DNA of 64,000 nucleotides from Closterium sp. NIES-65 (GCA_948144175.1 CANXME010002335.1:62001-126000), one strand, 5' to 3'. Shown: positions 19,033 to 31,302, counted from the stretch's first letter. Program-made: numbers and translations. The notes: a model not told the origin generated them from the letters alone.

Positions 19033-21547
19033 AAGGAAGCCATCTCTGCATCATGGCTGTCTGCCACTGAGAAGAGTATTGACCCGAGATTGACTTTGCG
19101 TAAGAGCGCGGGGTCACGATGTCTAGTGCATCCGAGTCTCCCTCAGGGCAAAGCAGCATGGAAGCGAGATGAGGTATAGTAGCCGCGAGGGACTCGAGCT
19201 CAAAGTGCATGTCCACAAGGACGTCACTACCAAGGGCAAGCACACCCCCGACAAACAGAGGACTATCAGACTTATACTCAGTGACAATTCTCGCGAAGTA
19301 GTCAAGACGACAGGTAGCAGCAAAGTCAACAAGCTTAATGACTAAGACAAACACAGTAGTATACTCAAATTAAGGTCAGTGACAAGTGTGGCTAGGACAC
19401 GCATGACAGTAGGACTAGCAGCATGAGCAAGGTCTGCCTCAGGGCCAGGAACGTCAAGAAGAAAGGACGCCGGAGGAGACGGCAGGCCAACACGATCTGG
19501 AACAGAGGAAGGACGAAGTGTCTTAGTGTGTGTGCCGGGGACTTGTGGAGGACGAACACGATGAGCACGACGAACAGTGCGAAGAGGCGAGGCAGGCCGA
19601 GATGCAGGAGCACGACGCTCTGTCAGGGAGTCTATCTGCTCAGTATCAAGAGAAGGAGCAGACAGCACGGTGTCAGGCTGTAACTGTGGCTCTGACTGGT
19701 CAGGAGGAGGACACAGTAGAGGTGGAGCAAGGCCTTTGGAAGACAGAATACTAAGAACTTTATGAAACGCCAAGTCAGGTGGTGGCAGAGTCGACTGCGG
19801 CTGAGGAAAGAAAAACGGTCGCCACTGTACCCACAGTACTAGAACCTCCAGCTCTAGTACCTCCAGCACCAGCACCTCCGGCACCAGCACCTCCAGCACC
19901 AGCACCTCCAGCACCTGCAGCTCCAGAACCTCCAGCACCTCTAGCGCCTCCAGCACCAGCACATCCAGCACCAGCGCCTCCAGCACCTCTAGCACCAGCG
20001 CCTCCTACACCTACAGCACCAGCAGCTCCAGCGCCGCCACCAGTGCGGCCTCGCCGAATAACCCACTCGCGAAGGTGCTCCGGCGAGAGAGTCTCCTACT
20101 GTTGCTGTCTACCCCCAAAACCTCCAGCAGGAGCACCTATGACTCCACCACCACTAGGACACTCAGCACCCCCAGACCCAGCAACCCCAGACTCAGCACC
20201 CCCAGACTCAGCACCCCCAGATTCAGCACCTCCAGAGTTAGCACCTGCATGACTAGCACCCCCAGAGTCCGCACCTCCAGTGTCACTTCCCCCGGTAGCA
20301 ACAAAGTCCACATCGATAGGTTGCAGAGGCGGCAAAGACGGCCAATGCAGAAAACTAGGTGGGGTCTCCAAACGCGGCGAGTGGCGAGTGGCCGCTGTGT
20401 CGTCAGCAGCAGGGTCACCCCCCTCAGCTGGGCCAGAACTGTCAGAGGAGACCTCAAAAGGCTCAACCAAGAGGAGTGGGTCCACTTGAGACACACCTTA
20501 GGGAGCAAGACACTGTGGGGGGGAGGGGGGGGGGGGAGGTCTACCGAAGGGGCAGGAACCAGGAAGAGTGGCACGGGGGGGGGTGGGGGGGGGGGGAGGG
20601 GGGGGAAGGGGACGGGGAAAGTGCTGTTGGGAAAGAGACAGTAGTAGCAAACCGACTTGTCAAAGGTGACGTTCTAGGAGAAAAGAACGCGACGTGTGGC
20701 TGGGTGGTAAAGCTGCCAGCCAGTCGTGTCGGTGGGAAAGCCAAAGAAGACGCAGCGAACAGTGCGAGAAGAAAGCTTGCCCGCGGTGTTATCGCAGACA
20801 AGGGCAAGCAAACCCCAAAACCGAAACCACGACACATCGCCAACCACCCCGTCCAACGTAGTGTAGGCGAGGACTTTGGCACGGAGACACGAGGCCAAAG
20901 GTTGAGCTGATGCGCGGCGTATTGGACCATAAACGGACACATAAAATGTAGAGCAGCCGCATGGATCATGGAGGTGCGAGCAACCTCCGTGATCAAGCAA
21001 ATGCAGCGCTCAGCAATACCATTCTACTTTTGAGAGGCCAGAAGCATGCATGACTGGGAAATGCCCTCCTTACAACGAAATGTCTCAAGGAGGCGGGAGG
21101 AAAATTCATCACCTCGGTCTGAGTGCAGTCGGAGGACCTGGAGAACCTGCTGAAACTGGGCGCTCAGCTGGTGACGGACAGTGCGGATCCAAGGGATCAA
21201 GACATTGTGGACATCCGCCTTCCTCGTCATAACCAGCAAAAAGTAGTGCTCTCAGTCCTGTCCACTGCCGCGGGCGGGGCCCCACACGTCCATATAGAGG
21301 GTCTCCAGAGGAGCAGTGGTCGGAGGAAACGAGGAAGAGCAAGGTGAGGCGCACTGCCGCCCCTCGACGCAGGGAAGGCACGGCGATGCAAGTGACCACG
21401 GAAGCAGGGGCAGGGACCTGGGGAGGCCGGAGACAAGGAGACGGGAGTGCATGATATGCAGACACGGCAGGGAGGGTTGACTAGGACGTGAGTAGGAAGC
21501 AGCTACCTGAGCGGACGCAGCTACATGTGCAGACTCAGTGGTCAGTG
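19033..21547 (-). pseudogene. pol: Copia-C integrase, repeat linker and first residues of RT
   Basis: Reading leftwards: an H-C segment (about 21450-21370), DVWGP (about 21290), LHSDRGDEFSSRLLETF (about 21120), ITEVARTSMIHAAALHFM (about 20990), VRYAAHQLNLWPRVS-like sequence, then GAEPGG-type repeats (about 20096-20300), a GAP-rich linker and the block AELVDFAATCRLDYFA...EGDSDALDI. It ends at EMAS, the first residues of RT in relatives. Several frameshifts and G runs (20517-20540, 20572-20612) interrupt it. The amber codon found in Copia-K and F is a sense codon here (ETLSPEHLREW). Confidence 0.82.
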
Positions 21548-22318
21548 TGTTGGATGCACGTCATTCTGAGTGCATGTCATCCCAACGTCCTACCGAGTGC
21601 TCGTGCTATTTGTGCTTGCATGATTTGCATGAGCATATGTTATTGTGCATGGCTGTTGCATTTTACCATCTCTGTGTTTTTTCCCCAAGTCTACATGCTT
21701 GATCATGCTGGAGAGATCCAGAGCTTTCCAACAATACCAAGATCGCCTTATTCTGACCAAGATCGTTCAAGTTACAAGATTTCCAAGACTTGGATTTCTT
21801 ATTCCCTTTTGGGGATATATCTAATTTGGGCGAGTATTGGGACATGACTATAAAGAGATGTTTGGTTGGGTGGTTAGGAAGGCGACTTTGACCTTTGGAT
21901 TGGGTGGCTAGAAGTTTCTAGCATGGGTTGCAAATGTTGCAACACCTAGGCAAAATCCAACTAGATTGGATTTTGCATGTGACACCTCAAGGACCTCATG
22001 ATAAGGGTTGCATCCTTGCTGCTAGGAAGGTTCCTACCATCCTTCCCTAGCTCTTGGAGAACCCCTTCCCTCTCATGGTTCTCTTGAAGTCCCCAACTCC
22101 AACTTCCTATGCCTACATGCTTGTACTTCCTCTACCATTCTAGTTATGCGGCTGCTGGACGTTTTTTACATGGTTCTCACTCTCTAGACCATCTTAACGA
22201 CTGATTCAACTTGGAGATGGTAGCTAAGCTTAAGGCGCACAATCCTACCGAGCGGATTTGCGTTTAATTGAGTAATGAGTTCGTCGTAAGTTCTCAAAGT
22301 GACGGATCCTGAACAACA
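21548..22318 (+). repeat. Copia-B-family solo LTR (plus orientation)
   Basis: About 770 bp, TGTTGGATGCACG to GATCCTGAACA(ACA), flanked by cagtg (21543-21547, 22319-22323). Removing it rejoins Copia-C (TCAGTG-TGTACAGGCC, homologous to 61255-61280 of Copia-F). Its orientation is opposite to the Copia-B 3' LTR 148 bp away, so the two form a large inverted repeat. Confidence 0.88.
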
Positions 22319-22466
22319 CAGTGTGTACAGGCCAGTCCCGGGTCTCCAAGTGAACGTGGGGAGGTGAGGGCTAGTCTGTGAGCACGTAGAGATCGACACA
22401 ACCTCACCCACAGAAGAAGTGGTACTGACCGTCCTAGAGGACAACGTTAATCACCAAGTTCGTAGT
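22319..22466 (-). pseudogene. pol: Copia-C protease-to-GAG-pre-integrase fragment
   Basis: 148 bp between two Copia-B LTRs. The minus strand gives TNLV (as in SFSTNLV of Copia-F), then in a shifted frame LPTFTWRPGTGLYTL, equivalent to MATFSRRPGSSLYTL. It is the missing link between 35514 and 21547 and shows that both LTRs entered the same gene. Confidence 0.8.
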
Positions 22467-23233
22467 TGTTCAAGATCCGTCACTTTGAGAGCTTACGACA
22501 AAATCATTTCTCAACTAAACGCAAATCCACTTGGTAAAATTGTCCGCCTTAGGATTAGCTACCATCTCCGACTTGAATCACTTAAAAAGATGGTCTAGAG
22601 AGTGAGACCCAAGTAAAAACGTTCAGCAGCTGCATCACTAGAATGGTGGAGGAAGTACAAACATTAAGGCATGGAAAGTTGGAGTTGGGGCCTCCAAGAG
22701 AACAATGAGAGGGAAGGGGTTCTCCAAAAGCTAGGGAAGGATGGTATCAACCTTCCTAGCAGCAAGGATGCCACCCTAATCATGAGGTCCTTGAGATGTC
22801 ACATGCAAAATCCAATCTAGTTGGATTTTGCCTAGGTGTTGCAATATTTGCAACCCATGCTAGAAACTTCTAGCCACCCAATCCAAAGGTCAAAGTCGCC
22901 TTCCTAACCACCCAACCAAACATCTCTTTATAGTCATGTCCCAATACTCGCCCAAATTAGATATATCCCCAAAAGGGAATAAGAAATCCAAGTCTTGGAA
23001 ATCTTGTAACTTGAACGATCTTGGTCAGAATAAGGCGATCTTGGTATTGTTGGAAAGCTCTGGATCTCTCCAGCATGATCAAGCATGTAGACTTGGGGAA
23101 AAAACACAGAGATGGTAAAATGCAACAGCCATGCACAATAACATATGCTCATGCAAATCATGCAAGCACAAATAGCACGAGCACTCGGTAGGACGTTGGG
23201 ATGACATGCACTCAGAATGACGTCCATCCAACA
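22467..23233 (-). repeat. Copia-B 3' LTR
   Basis: 767 bp. The outer ~430 bp (about 22800-23233) differ from the solo LTR 21548-21980 at only about two positions, while the inner ~330 bp differ at roughly 30. The 5' LTR of the same element is clearly more different in the outer part. Confidence 0.9.
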
Positions 23234-23602
23234 ATCTCCCCCTCAGACTAACAGACTGCATGCACACACACTGACACGCATGCAAACACTCATGCACACA
23301 AACACACATGCACTCATGACACTGCTGCCCACACTAGTGCAATGCCATGCCACACATCCTTGCACACTTCCAATGTGACCTCTCGGGAAGCCTCTTGGTA
23401 AGAAAATCTGCCGCTTCCTTGCTAGCCTTCACATGGTGAAGCTCAACAATCTCTTCCTTCACCATCTACCTCACCCGGTGCCACTTAATCTTCATGTGCT
23501 TGTTCAGCCCATTCAGGATAGGATTATTGGCCATGCCAATAGCAGCCTCACTGTTGGAGAAAAGAGGTATAGGTTCCTCCCGTTCAGCTCCCACGTCCTC
23601 CA
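23234..23602 (-). pseudogene. pol: Copia-B RNase H C-terminus and 3' noncoding end
   Basis: Minus strand from 23597: EPIPLFSNSEAAIGMANNP, HMKIKWHRVR stop MVKEEIVEL and KEAADFLTKRLP, the last part of a copia RNase H (the AADFLTKRLP block is near its C-terminus). It is continuous with 29947-30318 once Copia-A is removed at ctcca. The last ~150 bp before the LTR are noncoding with CACACA/TGCA repeats. Confidence 0.85.
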
Positions 23603-24420
23603 TGATATGTGATGCCATCATTTGCATTCAAGTCTGTCTACCTCCCATCATATGTTCGTGCGCTGCATGCGTAGTATGAGCGTGTAAAAGAATTTGTGTG
23701 TTGGCGTGGCTTGGATTTTCTGAGTGTGTGTGAATGTTATTTGGCTTGAGCAGATATCTGAATTTACTCCTCTGCTTAAGAGCTTTCCGACGAACCAAGA
23801 ATCGCCGCGATCGAAGCAACAACGAGAAAGTTATGAACGTTCGCAGTTTTGTTTTTTATGCGACGACTTTGGGAAGTTGTAGTGACTCAACATGTGGTAC
23901 AGACTTTTGGGGGTTGGAAAATTCGTCCCCATTACTGTAGATGCTGCAAGTGGTTGGGAGAAACCAAATTGGGTTGGCAAGTGTGGCCAACTTGGGTGAG
24001 GTGGATTGTGGAGGTTGGGAAAGTGACAAAAGTAAAAGTGGGGTTGCTATAGGGAGGAGATTTGATGTGTTCATGGGGTTTCCTTGGTTGGGTACTCTTT
24101 GGGGCCCTTCCCTCTTATCCTCCTCTTCCCTCCTACCTGGTCTCTAGCTACTCTAATCCTCTTTGTGAGATTTCTGTGAAGTGTCTGAGTTAAGTTTCAA
24201 TGGCAACACACCCAACAGTGCGCCGAAATCGATAACTCAAGAAATACTTCATCTCTTGATACCATTCAACTTGGGAAATGTTGCTACGGTTTAGGGCTAC
24301 AACATATCCAAAATTAGTGAAGTTTTAACAGTGAACCTTTCGTTGACAGCGTTTGTGTGACGACGATTGTTTCTGTCCAGAATTGCAGTTGACGATTTTG
24401 TGATATTTAGACCATAAACA
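23603..24420 (+). repeat. Copia-A 5' LTR
   Basis: About 818 bp, begins TGATATGTGATGCC where the 3' LTR has TGTTATGTGATGCT; the terminal segment is shortened to CCATAAACA. Confidence 0.88.
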
Positions 24421-24422
24421 AG

Positions 24423-24434
24423 TGGTATCAGAGC
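24423..24434 (+). promoter_or_regulatory. Copia-A primer-binding site
   Basis: TGGTATCAGAGC, two bases after the LTR: perfect 12-base match to the usual initiator tRNA-Met site of plant copia elements. Confidence 0.9.
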
Positions 24435-24642
24435 TTATTAAGGACCTTGTGAGGAGTCTAATGAAGTGTGAAGACCCTCCTAGACCCACCATGGCCTGTG
24501 GGCGTGCCTAAGTGGAGTTCTGGAGGTTGCATGTGACTTCCGTTTAGGGAAAACTCTGCCGAAATTTCGTTGGCGCCGACACTTGTGGAAACTGAGTGGG
24601 ACTTCGGTGTGGACAGCAAACCTGTGATTGGGAGCAGAAAAA

Positions 24643-25689
24643 ATGAGTCAAGGGAGTGGAGATGCAGCTAAGAAGAGGAATGAGCTGCCACCATCCAGGA
24701 TTGAGGCATTGGATGGGTCCAACTATGAGAAATGAAGGCGGACGAGGAGCGCCTTCAAGCGCTACAAGCTACTGAAAATTGTAATGGGAGAAGAGAAGAT
24801 TGCGGAGGAAAGAGATGCCCGCGATCAGTGGATTGAGAAGGGCGCGGTGCTGTTTGACCTTATTCTTCAATCGGTCAACAACGACATGTTCCAGCATATC
24901 AAAGACTTGGTGGAGCTGGATGACTCCAGACCTAAGGCATGGAAGCTATTACGCGACGCGGTTCAGCCCAACACACTGCCGATGGTGATAGTGCTAGAGA
25001 AGGGGCTGGCTGCCCTCTCCATGCAACCGGGAGATGATGTGAAGCCGGTCCTTGACAAAATCAAGGACACCAATGCGAGGAAGGCAGCAGCGGGCAGCAA
25101 TGTGTCGCAGATGCAGCAATGCACTAGGATCATCTCGATGCTCGCCAAGTCATGGGACAACCTCATCCTCACCCTCAACACTCACCAGGACCAGTGGTCA
25201 CCAGAGTGGCTGCGGCAGCAGATTATGCAGGAGAACTTCTGCAGACGCCACACAGCCGGTGGTACTGGTGACAAGACTGCTGAGGGGTACGGAGCTGCAC
25301 GAGGCAATAGAGGAAGAGGGGGTGGGAGAGGCCGAGGCCGTCGGAGGAGCTTTGGCGGAGGGAAAGGCCAAGGTGACTACAATGAGGGGCTTGGGAGCTT
25401 TGGTGGCAGGGGGAGCACCTTTATGGAGGGTGCGTGTTGGTACTGTAAGAAGGCTGGACACCTATGGTTCAAGTGTTTCAGCCGGACTGAAGGATGGGCG
25501 CCTCCGGGCACGAAGCCGCCAACTGGTGAACGTGCACGAGGTGGTGCTATGCAAGGTTTTGGTGCACAAGGTGATGGTGCCCAAGGTAAAGCCGACCCTG
25601 GAATGTTCCTCATGGTTGAAGATGTGAAAGGGAGTGAGGGTGATGTGGGTTCTGTTGGGAAGGTTGTGATGCACCCCCTCACTCACTAG
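24643..25689 (+). pseudogene. gag: Copia-A gag
   Basis: Start ATG at 24643 (MSQGSGDAAKKRNELPPSRI), IEALDGSNYEK then TGA where relatives have W, and an open stretch to 25689. The middle carries the alpha-helical capsid region (AWKLLRDAVQPNT, KSWDNLILTLNTH), then a Gly/Arg-rich segment (about 25310-25390) and a CCHC knuckle CWYCKKAGHLWFKC (about 25434-25475). Apart from the TGA near codon 31 it is well preserved for a nested old copy. Confidence 0.88.
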
Positions 25690-27045
25690 GTGATCGATTC
25701 AGGCTGCACAAATCACATGACCCCACGGGCAGATTTGCTTGACGAGGTAAAACCCCCTGGGAAGATCAAGTTTGTGGCTGCCGCTTCATGTGCTTTGCTC
25801 CCTATAACTGGTGTTGGAAATGCCAAGGTAATAGGAGCTAATGGGGAGCTTGTGGGGCTGGGGAATGAGTTGTTGGTTGAAAGTTTGTCCGCTAACCTTC
25901 TTTCTGTGCGCCGGCTGTAGAAGAGCAAGGCCAAAGTGACCTTCGGCCCAACCAGCTGCCGTGCAAAGCTTGGGAAGCTGTCGTTGTGGGATATGGAGGA
26001 GAAGAATAGCTGCATCAAGGACATATGGCAGCTGCCCATTATCCCTTGGAATGGGAAACCTCCAGCAATGGTAGTGGCAGCAGCAACGGCTAAAGCAACT
26101 ACAGGAGGAGAGGAGACTGCACCAATTGAAGGGGCCTTGGATGGAGTCAAGAAGGTGCAATAGCCACAGCCACATGGTGAGGTGCTTGCTGGTGTGGATG
26201 CAACCGGTGCATGGGCAAAGGCTTCACTTGGGAGTGGTGAGGCTGATTGGGAGACGTGGCATGAGAGGCTGTGTCACATCAACATTCCTATCCAGCAGAA
26301 GTTGGTGAAGGATGGGAGCTTGAAGGGGTTGAAGGTGAAGGGGGTAGCAAAGAAGATTGGGAGCTGCCCTACATACCTTGAGGCCAAACTCACAAAGTTT
26401 CCCTTCAACAGCAGCACGAGACCAGCCAAGGCTCCACTTGCGCTTGTGCACATGGATGTGATGGGCCCTATGAGGACCCCTTCTCTTTCGGGCAGCCGCT
26501 ACTTCTTGACGATTGTGGATGACCACACGCGTGCGTTGTGGGTGTACCCTCTCAAGACCAAGGGGGGAGTGGCAGAGGCCGCTCTTAAGGAGTGGATGCC
26601 GAGAGCTCAAAGGGAGAGCGGACACAACGTGAAGGTGATTCGCACCAACAACGGGGGAGAGTTCATTGGCACTGATTTTGAGATAGTGCTGAAGCGGAAG
26701 GGTATCCAACATCAGCTTACCGTGCCCTACAACCCTCAGCAGAACGGGGTGGCTGAGCAGTTCAACCATACTCTGCCAGAAGGTGCTCGTTCTCTCCTTG
26801 GGCGTGCAGGGCTGCCGGATCCGTTTTGGGTGACTGCACTGCGGCAGGTCGCCCTTGTAAAGAACGGAGTGCTGGCGACTGTGGGGGACAAGCAGTGGGT
26901 TCCCTACACCAAGTGTATGGGAGTGCACCAGCAGTCAACATGCTGAGAGCCTACGGCTGCATGGTGGTGTTTCATGTGCCGAAGGAGAAAAGGGGAAAGC
27001 TAGAAGCTCCTAGGAGATGGGGTGTGCACTTGGTTCTTGGTTGAT
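25690..27045 (+). pseudogene. pol: Copia-A protease and integrase
   Basis: Joined to gag by a TAG (25687-25689). Protease: VIDSGCTNHMTPRADLLDE with the D-S-G site, then GELVGLGNELLVESLSANLLSV and TAG. GAG-pre-integrase: WETWHERLCHINIPIQQKLV with H residues; one C of the expected CxxC is Y (GSCPTYLEAKLTKFPF). Integrase core: HMDVMGPM, RTNNGGEFIG (second block N instead of D) and PQQNGVAEQFN. Frame breaks at about 26160 (TAG) and 26945. Confidence 0.85.
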
Positions 27046-29037
27046 AGGGACTTGACCAGCCAGCACCTGACTGTCTCAAGGGATGTGAAGTTCCTTGAGT
27101 CCTTGTACTACAAAAATGGAAGCAGCAGCAACATCAGAAGTTTCCTATCACACCGCTGCTCATTGAGGCCAACGAGGTGCAGCGGCCTTCGAGTCAATTG
27201 CAGGTCACTGTCTCAGTGGAGGAGATCTCTGGATTGACAAAGGATGGGGAAGAACCTGAGGTGGAGGAGCAGCAGCAGCAGCATCAAGATGCTCCACTAC
27301 GTGACCACCGTCCGCGTGACCGTCCTAGGAGGGATGTGCGCCCTCCTAACAGGCTAACCTATCCTATTTTTGGAAAGCCAAAGGTGGTACGGGCTGGGAG
27401 TGTGGCTGAGCAGTGTGATGAGGATGAGATGGCACACTACTACTGGGCAGCCGTTTCTGAGCCCAAGACACTAGCTAAGGCACTGAGCGAGCCTGATGCT
27501 AAAAAGTGGAAGCAGAGTGTGAAGGATGAGTATGACTCTCTGCTCGAGAATGAGACTTGGAGTTGTGTCAGTTGCCTCCTGGGAAGAAGGCAATCTCTTC
27601 GAAGCTGATCTTCAGGCATAAGTACGGACCAGATGGGGCACTGACCCGCTACAAGTCGAGGCTTGTGGCAAAGGGGTTTCAGCAGACAAAGGGAAAGGAC
27701 TTCGACGAGCTCTATGCTCCTGTGGGGAAAGGGACAACACTGAGGGTGATGTTGGGAACGGCGGCAAACCGCGGATGGAGGATCAAGCAGATGGATATCA
27801 CTACTACTTTCCTCAATGGGATCATCCCGGAGGAGCTGTACAAGCTGCAGCCTGAGGGGTTGGATGATGGGAGCGGCAGGGTGTGCAGGCTGAAGAAGGT
27901 CATCTATGGCCTGAATCAGGCTCCTCATGCATGGTACCACAAGCTGGAGGAGGCACTACTGGTTGGGGGATTCAAGAAGAGTGAGTGTGATCACAGCCTA
28001 TGTTTGCTGCAAGAGAAGGAGTAGTTCCTCATGCTCCTAGTATATGGACGACATCCTTCTTTTCTCCGATTCGTCTGCGATGATTGAGCGTGTGGAGGAG
28101 ATGCTGGAGATGCAGTTTAAGTGTTCCATTATGGGAGATGTGAAGTACTATTTGGGGATGCATGTGGAGAGGGACCCTGAGAAGGGAGTGTTGAGGTTGC
28201 ACCAGATGAAGTATTGTGAGGGGCTGGCTGAGAAGTATAGGCTGCAAGATGGAGGAAAGCCAGCAACCCCATTGCCTTTAGGGTTCACTTTGGAGCCTTG
28301 TGCTGATGAGGAGGTGGTGGGTGAGTAACAGGAAGCTATTTCATTCCATGGTGGGGCCACTCAACTATGCGGCTAACCACACGCGACCTGACATTGCCTT
28401 TGCTACATCCAGGCTTGCCAGTATGGTCTTCCGCCCCAGTCATGAGCAGCTGGAAGCGGCCAAGAGGTTGGTCCGCTATGTGAGTGCTATGGCATCAGTG
28501 GGCTTGGAGTACAGTGCTATATGACAGAGGCTGCAGAGGGGTGCAGCTGACTTTAGCAAGGGAGAGATGCTCTTGACCTGCTACACAGACGCTAGCTTCA
28601 ACTCTGTGAAAGTGGATGGCACTATCATTAGAAGCTATGAGTGCCTGTTTGGAGGTGGTGCGGTGAGCTTGCGTAGCAATAAGCAGAACGAGGTGGGGCT
28701 GTCCTCGTGTGAGACAGCGTCCATGGCCCTGCATCATGAGGCTAAGGAGGTGGTGTGGCTGGGGCGTTTGTTGGAGGAGATTGGAGTTGGTTAGGGGGAG
28801 CCGACTGTGATGTTCCGTGACAATGAGTCGGGAGTGAAGTTAGCCAAGAATGCTTGTCTTCATGGGCTGGCCAAACACATCAGGCCTGTGTGGCATTAGG
28901 TGAGGAGGCTCCTAGACAAAGAGGTGCAGCTAGAGATTTTGAACACCTATAAGCAGGCGACTGGCATTCTTACCAAGCGCCTGGCTGAACCTTTGCATAG
29001 GAAGGGCATGAAGCGTGCTGGGATGAGTGTGCATTGA
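27046..29037 (+). pseudogene. pol: Copia-A reverse transcriptase and RNase H
   Basis: Begins with the connection (ISRDVKFLES), then RT from about 27480: KKWKQSVKDEYDSLLENETW, a shift, SKLIFRHKYGPDG, YKSRLVAKGFQQTKG, MDITTTFLNGIIPEELY and YGLNQAPHAWY. The YMDDILLFSD motif (about 28042) is preserved but in a different phase from the preceding segment. RNase H runs from about 28380 (AANHTRPDIAFATSRL) through CYTDASFNS and SSCETASMALHHEAKEVVWL to TGILTKRLAEP before 29037. The final ~55 bp hold a tract AGAGGGGAAG ahead of the 3' LTR. Confidence 0.85.
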
Positions 29038-29094
29038 GGGTGCATGCTTGAGGTATGGCATGTGGGATGATGGTAGACAGCCAGAGGGGAAGTT

Positions 29095-29946
29095 TGTTAT
29101 GTGATGCTATCATTTGCGTTCACGTCTGTCTGCCTCCCATCATATGTTCGTGCATTGTATGTGTGGTGTGAGTGTGTGCAAGAATATGTGTGTTGGCGTG
29201 GTTTGGATTTTCTGAGTATTTGTGAATGTTATTTGGCTTGAGCATGTATCTGAAGTGACTCCTCTGCTCAAGAGCTTTCCGACGAGCCAATAATCGCCAT
29301 GATCGAAGCAAAAACGAGAAAGTTATGATCGTTCGCAGTTTTGTTTGTGACGCGACGACTTTGGGGAGTTGTAGTGACTCAATATGGGGTACAGAATTTT
29401 GGGGGTTGGGAAATTCGTCCCCATCACTGTAGATGCTGCCAAGTGGTTGGGAGAAACCAAATTGGGTAGGCAAGTGTGGCCAACTTGGGTGAGGTGGATT
29501 GTGGAGGTCGGGAAAGTGACAAAAGTAAAAGTGGGGTTGCTATAGGGAGGAGATTTGATGTGCTTATGGGGTTTCCTCGGTTGGGGACTCCTTGGGGCTC
29601 TTCCCTCTTGTCCTCCTCTTCCCTCCTACCTGGTTTCTAGCTACTATAATCCTCTTTGTGAGAATTCTGTGAACTAATGTGGTTGAGTCAAGTTTCAGTG
29701 CCAGCATACCCCCCAGTGCGCCGAAATCGATATCTCGATAATTACTTCACCTCTTGATACGATTCAACTTGGGGAATGTATCTTCGGTTAAGGGTTACAA
29801 CATATCGAGAATTTGTGAAGTTTTAATTGTGTAGTTTCCATTGACAGCGTTTCTTGTGACGACAATTTTTCTGTCCAGATTCTAGTTGACGATTTTGGGA
29901 TATTTCGGCCCCAAATCTTCATAGACTCTGTTCTTAGTCTCTAACA
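29095..29946 (+). repeat. Copia-A 3' LTR
   Basis: 852 bp, TGTTATGTGATG to AGTCTCTAACA. It serves as the reference for the other A-family LTRs in the window. Confidence 0.9.
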
Positions 29947-31161
29947 CTCCAGCCGCTTCCTCAGGAGCACAGTCTCCTTGATGGCATTGTACATTGCCAT
30001 GTACATTGCGACTCCGGAAGACTGAGCAATCTCACTCTGCTCCTTGGACCTCCAGCTCACTGGTCCACCTCGGACCATGCACACAAAGCCGCCAACTGAT
30101 GACTGATCCTCTTCCTCTAAGGCCCACGTAGCGTCGGTGAAGCACGACAGCTTCAAGGATTTAGGCGTGATCCTATCTGCTCCAATCTGTTTCAGCTGAT
30201 TGCGAGCTGAAAACAGAACACCAGCAGATGCTGTTGATCCGAGGTAGCGTACCAAGCGATTTGCCACCACCAAGTGCTCCTTAGTGAACCGCTGTACAAT
30301 TTTGGGCAGCTGCCCCACTCCGAATGAAGCATCAGGTCACGTATGCACAGCTGCATACATCACATACCCAATGAGAAACTGGTACTTGTTTTGCTGCTCA
30401 TCCCTAAGTAAATCAACCTCCTCAGCTGCCTTTTTCAGTTTGAAGCCCGCGAGAAACGGTGTCATCACATTGCGACCCCCAGTCACACCATAGCGCTCCA
30501 TGACACCAGAGATGTAGTGTGACTGATGTATCTTCAGCCACCTCCTCTCAACATCTCTCTCAATCTGTTGCCCCAAGTAGTAATGGGCATCCCCCAGCAT
30601 CTTGCACTTGAAGTTGTCCATGAGCAGCTTCTGTGTCCTCTCAATCTGCTCCATGGAAGGTGAGAACAGCAGTATGTCGTCGACATACACTAGCAGCAAG
30701 AGCAGCTGCTCCCCCTCTCCAAGCAGAAACAAGCTATGATCTGCTTGGGACGTCTTGAAGCCTCCACTTAGCAACACCTCCTCGAGCTTCACATACCTGC
30801 ACCTAGGCACTTGCTTAAGGCCATAGATATCCTCTAGACGCACTCCATTGAGAAATGGAGTGGTGATATTTATCTGCTTCACGTACCATCTCTTCACAGC
30901 TACGCTAGCCAGCAAAGTCCCTAGTATCACTAGCTTAGCAACGAAAGCGAAGATCTCCCCAAAGTCGACCTTCTCTTTCTACAGAAACCCCTTGGCAACC
31001 AAGCGGCTCTTAAACCGCTCCAGCGCACCATCAGCTCCACTCTTCACCTTGAAGATCCATTTGCTGCTGATCGGCCGTCGCCCCTCGGGTAACTCAACAA
31101 GCTCCCAAATCCCATTCTCAATGAGACTGTCAAACTCCGCATATATGGCAGCCTTCCACTC
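29947..31161 (-). pseudogene. pol: Copia-B reverse transcriptase and RNase H N-terminal part
   Basis: Minus strand, left of the TRIM. From about 31150: AEFDSLIENGIWELVELPEG, SSKWIFKVKSGADG, then QINITTPFLNGVRLEDIYGLKQVPRCRYVKLEEVLL and the intact catalytic block LLVYVDDILLFSPS (about 30690-30650), LGDAHYYLGQQIERD. RNase H starts near 30240 (VRYLGSTASAG, CFTDATWALEEEDQSSVGGFVC, VSWRSKEQSEIAQSS) and continues past Copia-A at 23602. One stop near 30982 separates the RT N-terminus. Confidence 0.87.
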
Positions 31162-31302
31162 TGTCAGTAGATCTGCACTGTGGATGCCCGATTGATCCTG
31201 GAGAGGGTTACAGGCGCGTTCGCCTGGGGGGTTATGGGCGCACTGACCCGCTACTCAAACAAGCCCTTTTATCCCAATGGTCTAGTGGTTGGGATTCTGA
31301 CA
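31162..31302 (+). repeat. TRIM left LTR
   Basis: TGTCAGTAGA to ATTCTGACA, 141 bp; contains hairpin CAGGCG-CGTT-CGCCTG and TTTT at 31267-31270. Confidence 0.92.

Larger units (their letters stand above)
23603..29946 (+). mobile_element. Copia-A, full-length copia inside Copia-B RNase H
   Basis: LTRs 23603-24420 and 29095-29946, PBS 24423-24434, exact duplication ctcca (23598-23602, 29947-29951). The plus-strand coding order is gag, protease, integrase, RT, RNase H. The 5' LTR lacks the ~35 bp that end the 3' LTR (CTTCATAGACTC...CTAACA). Stops and frameshifts in every domain make it a dead copy. Its protease motif (DSGCTNHMTPRADLLDE) groups it with Copia-B. Confidence 0.93.
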
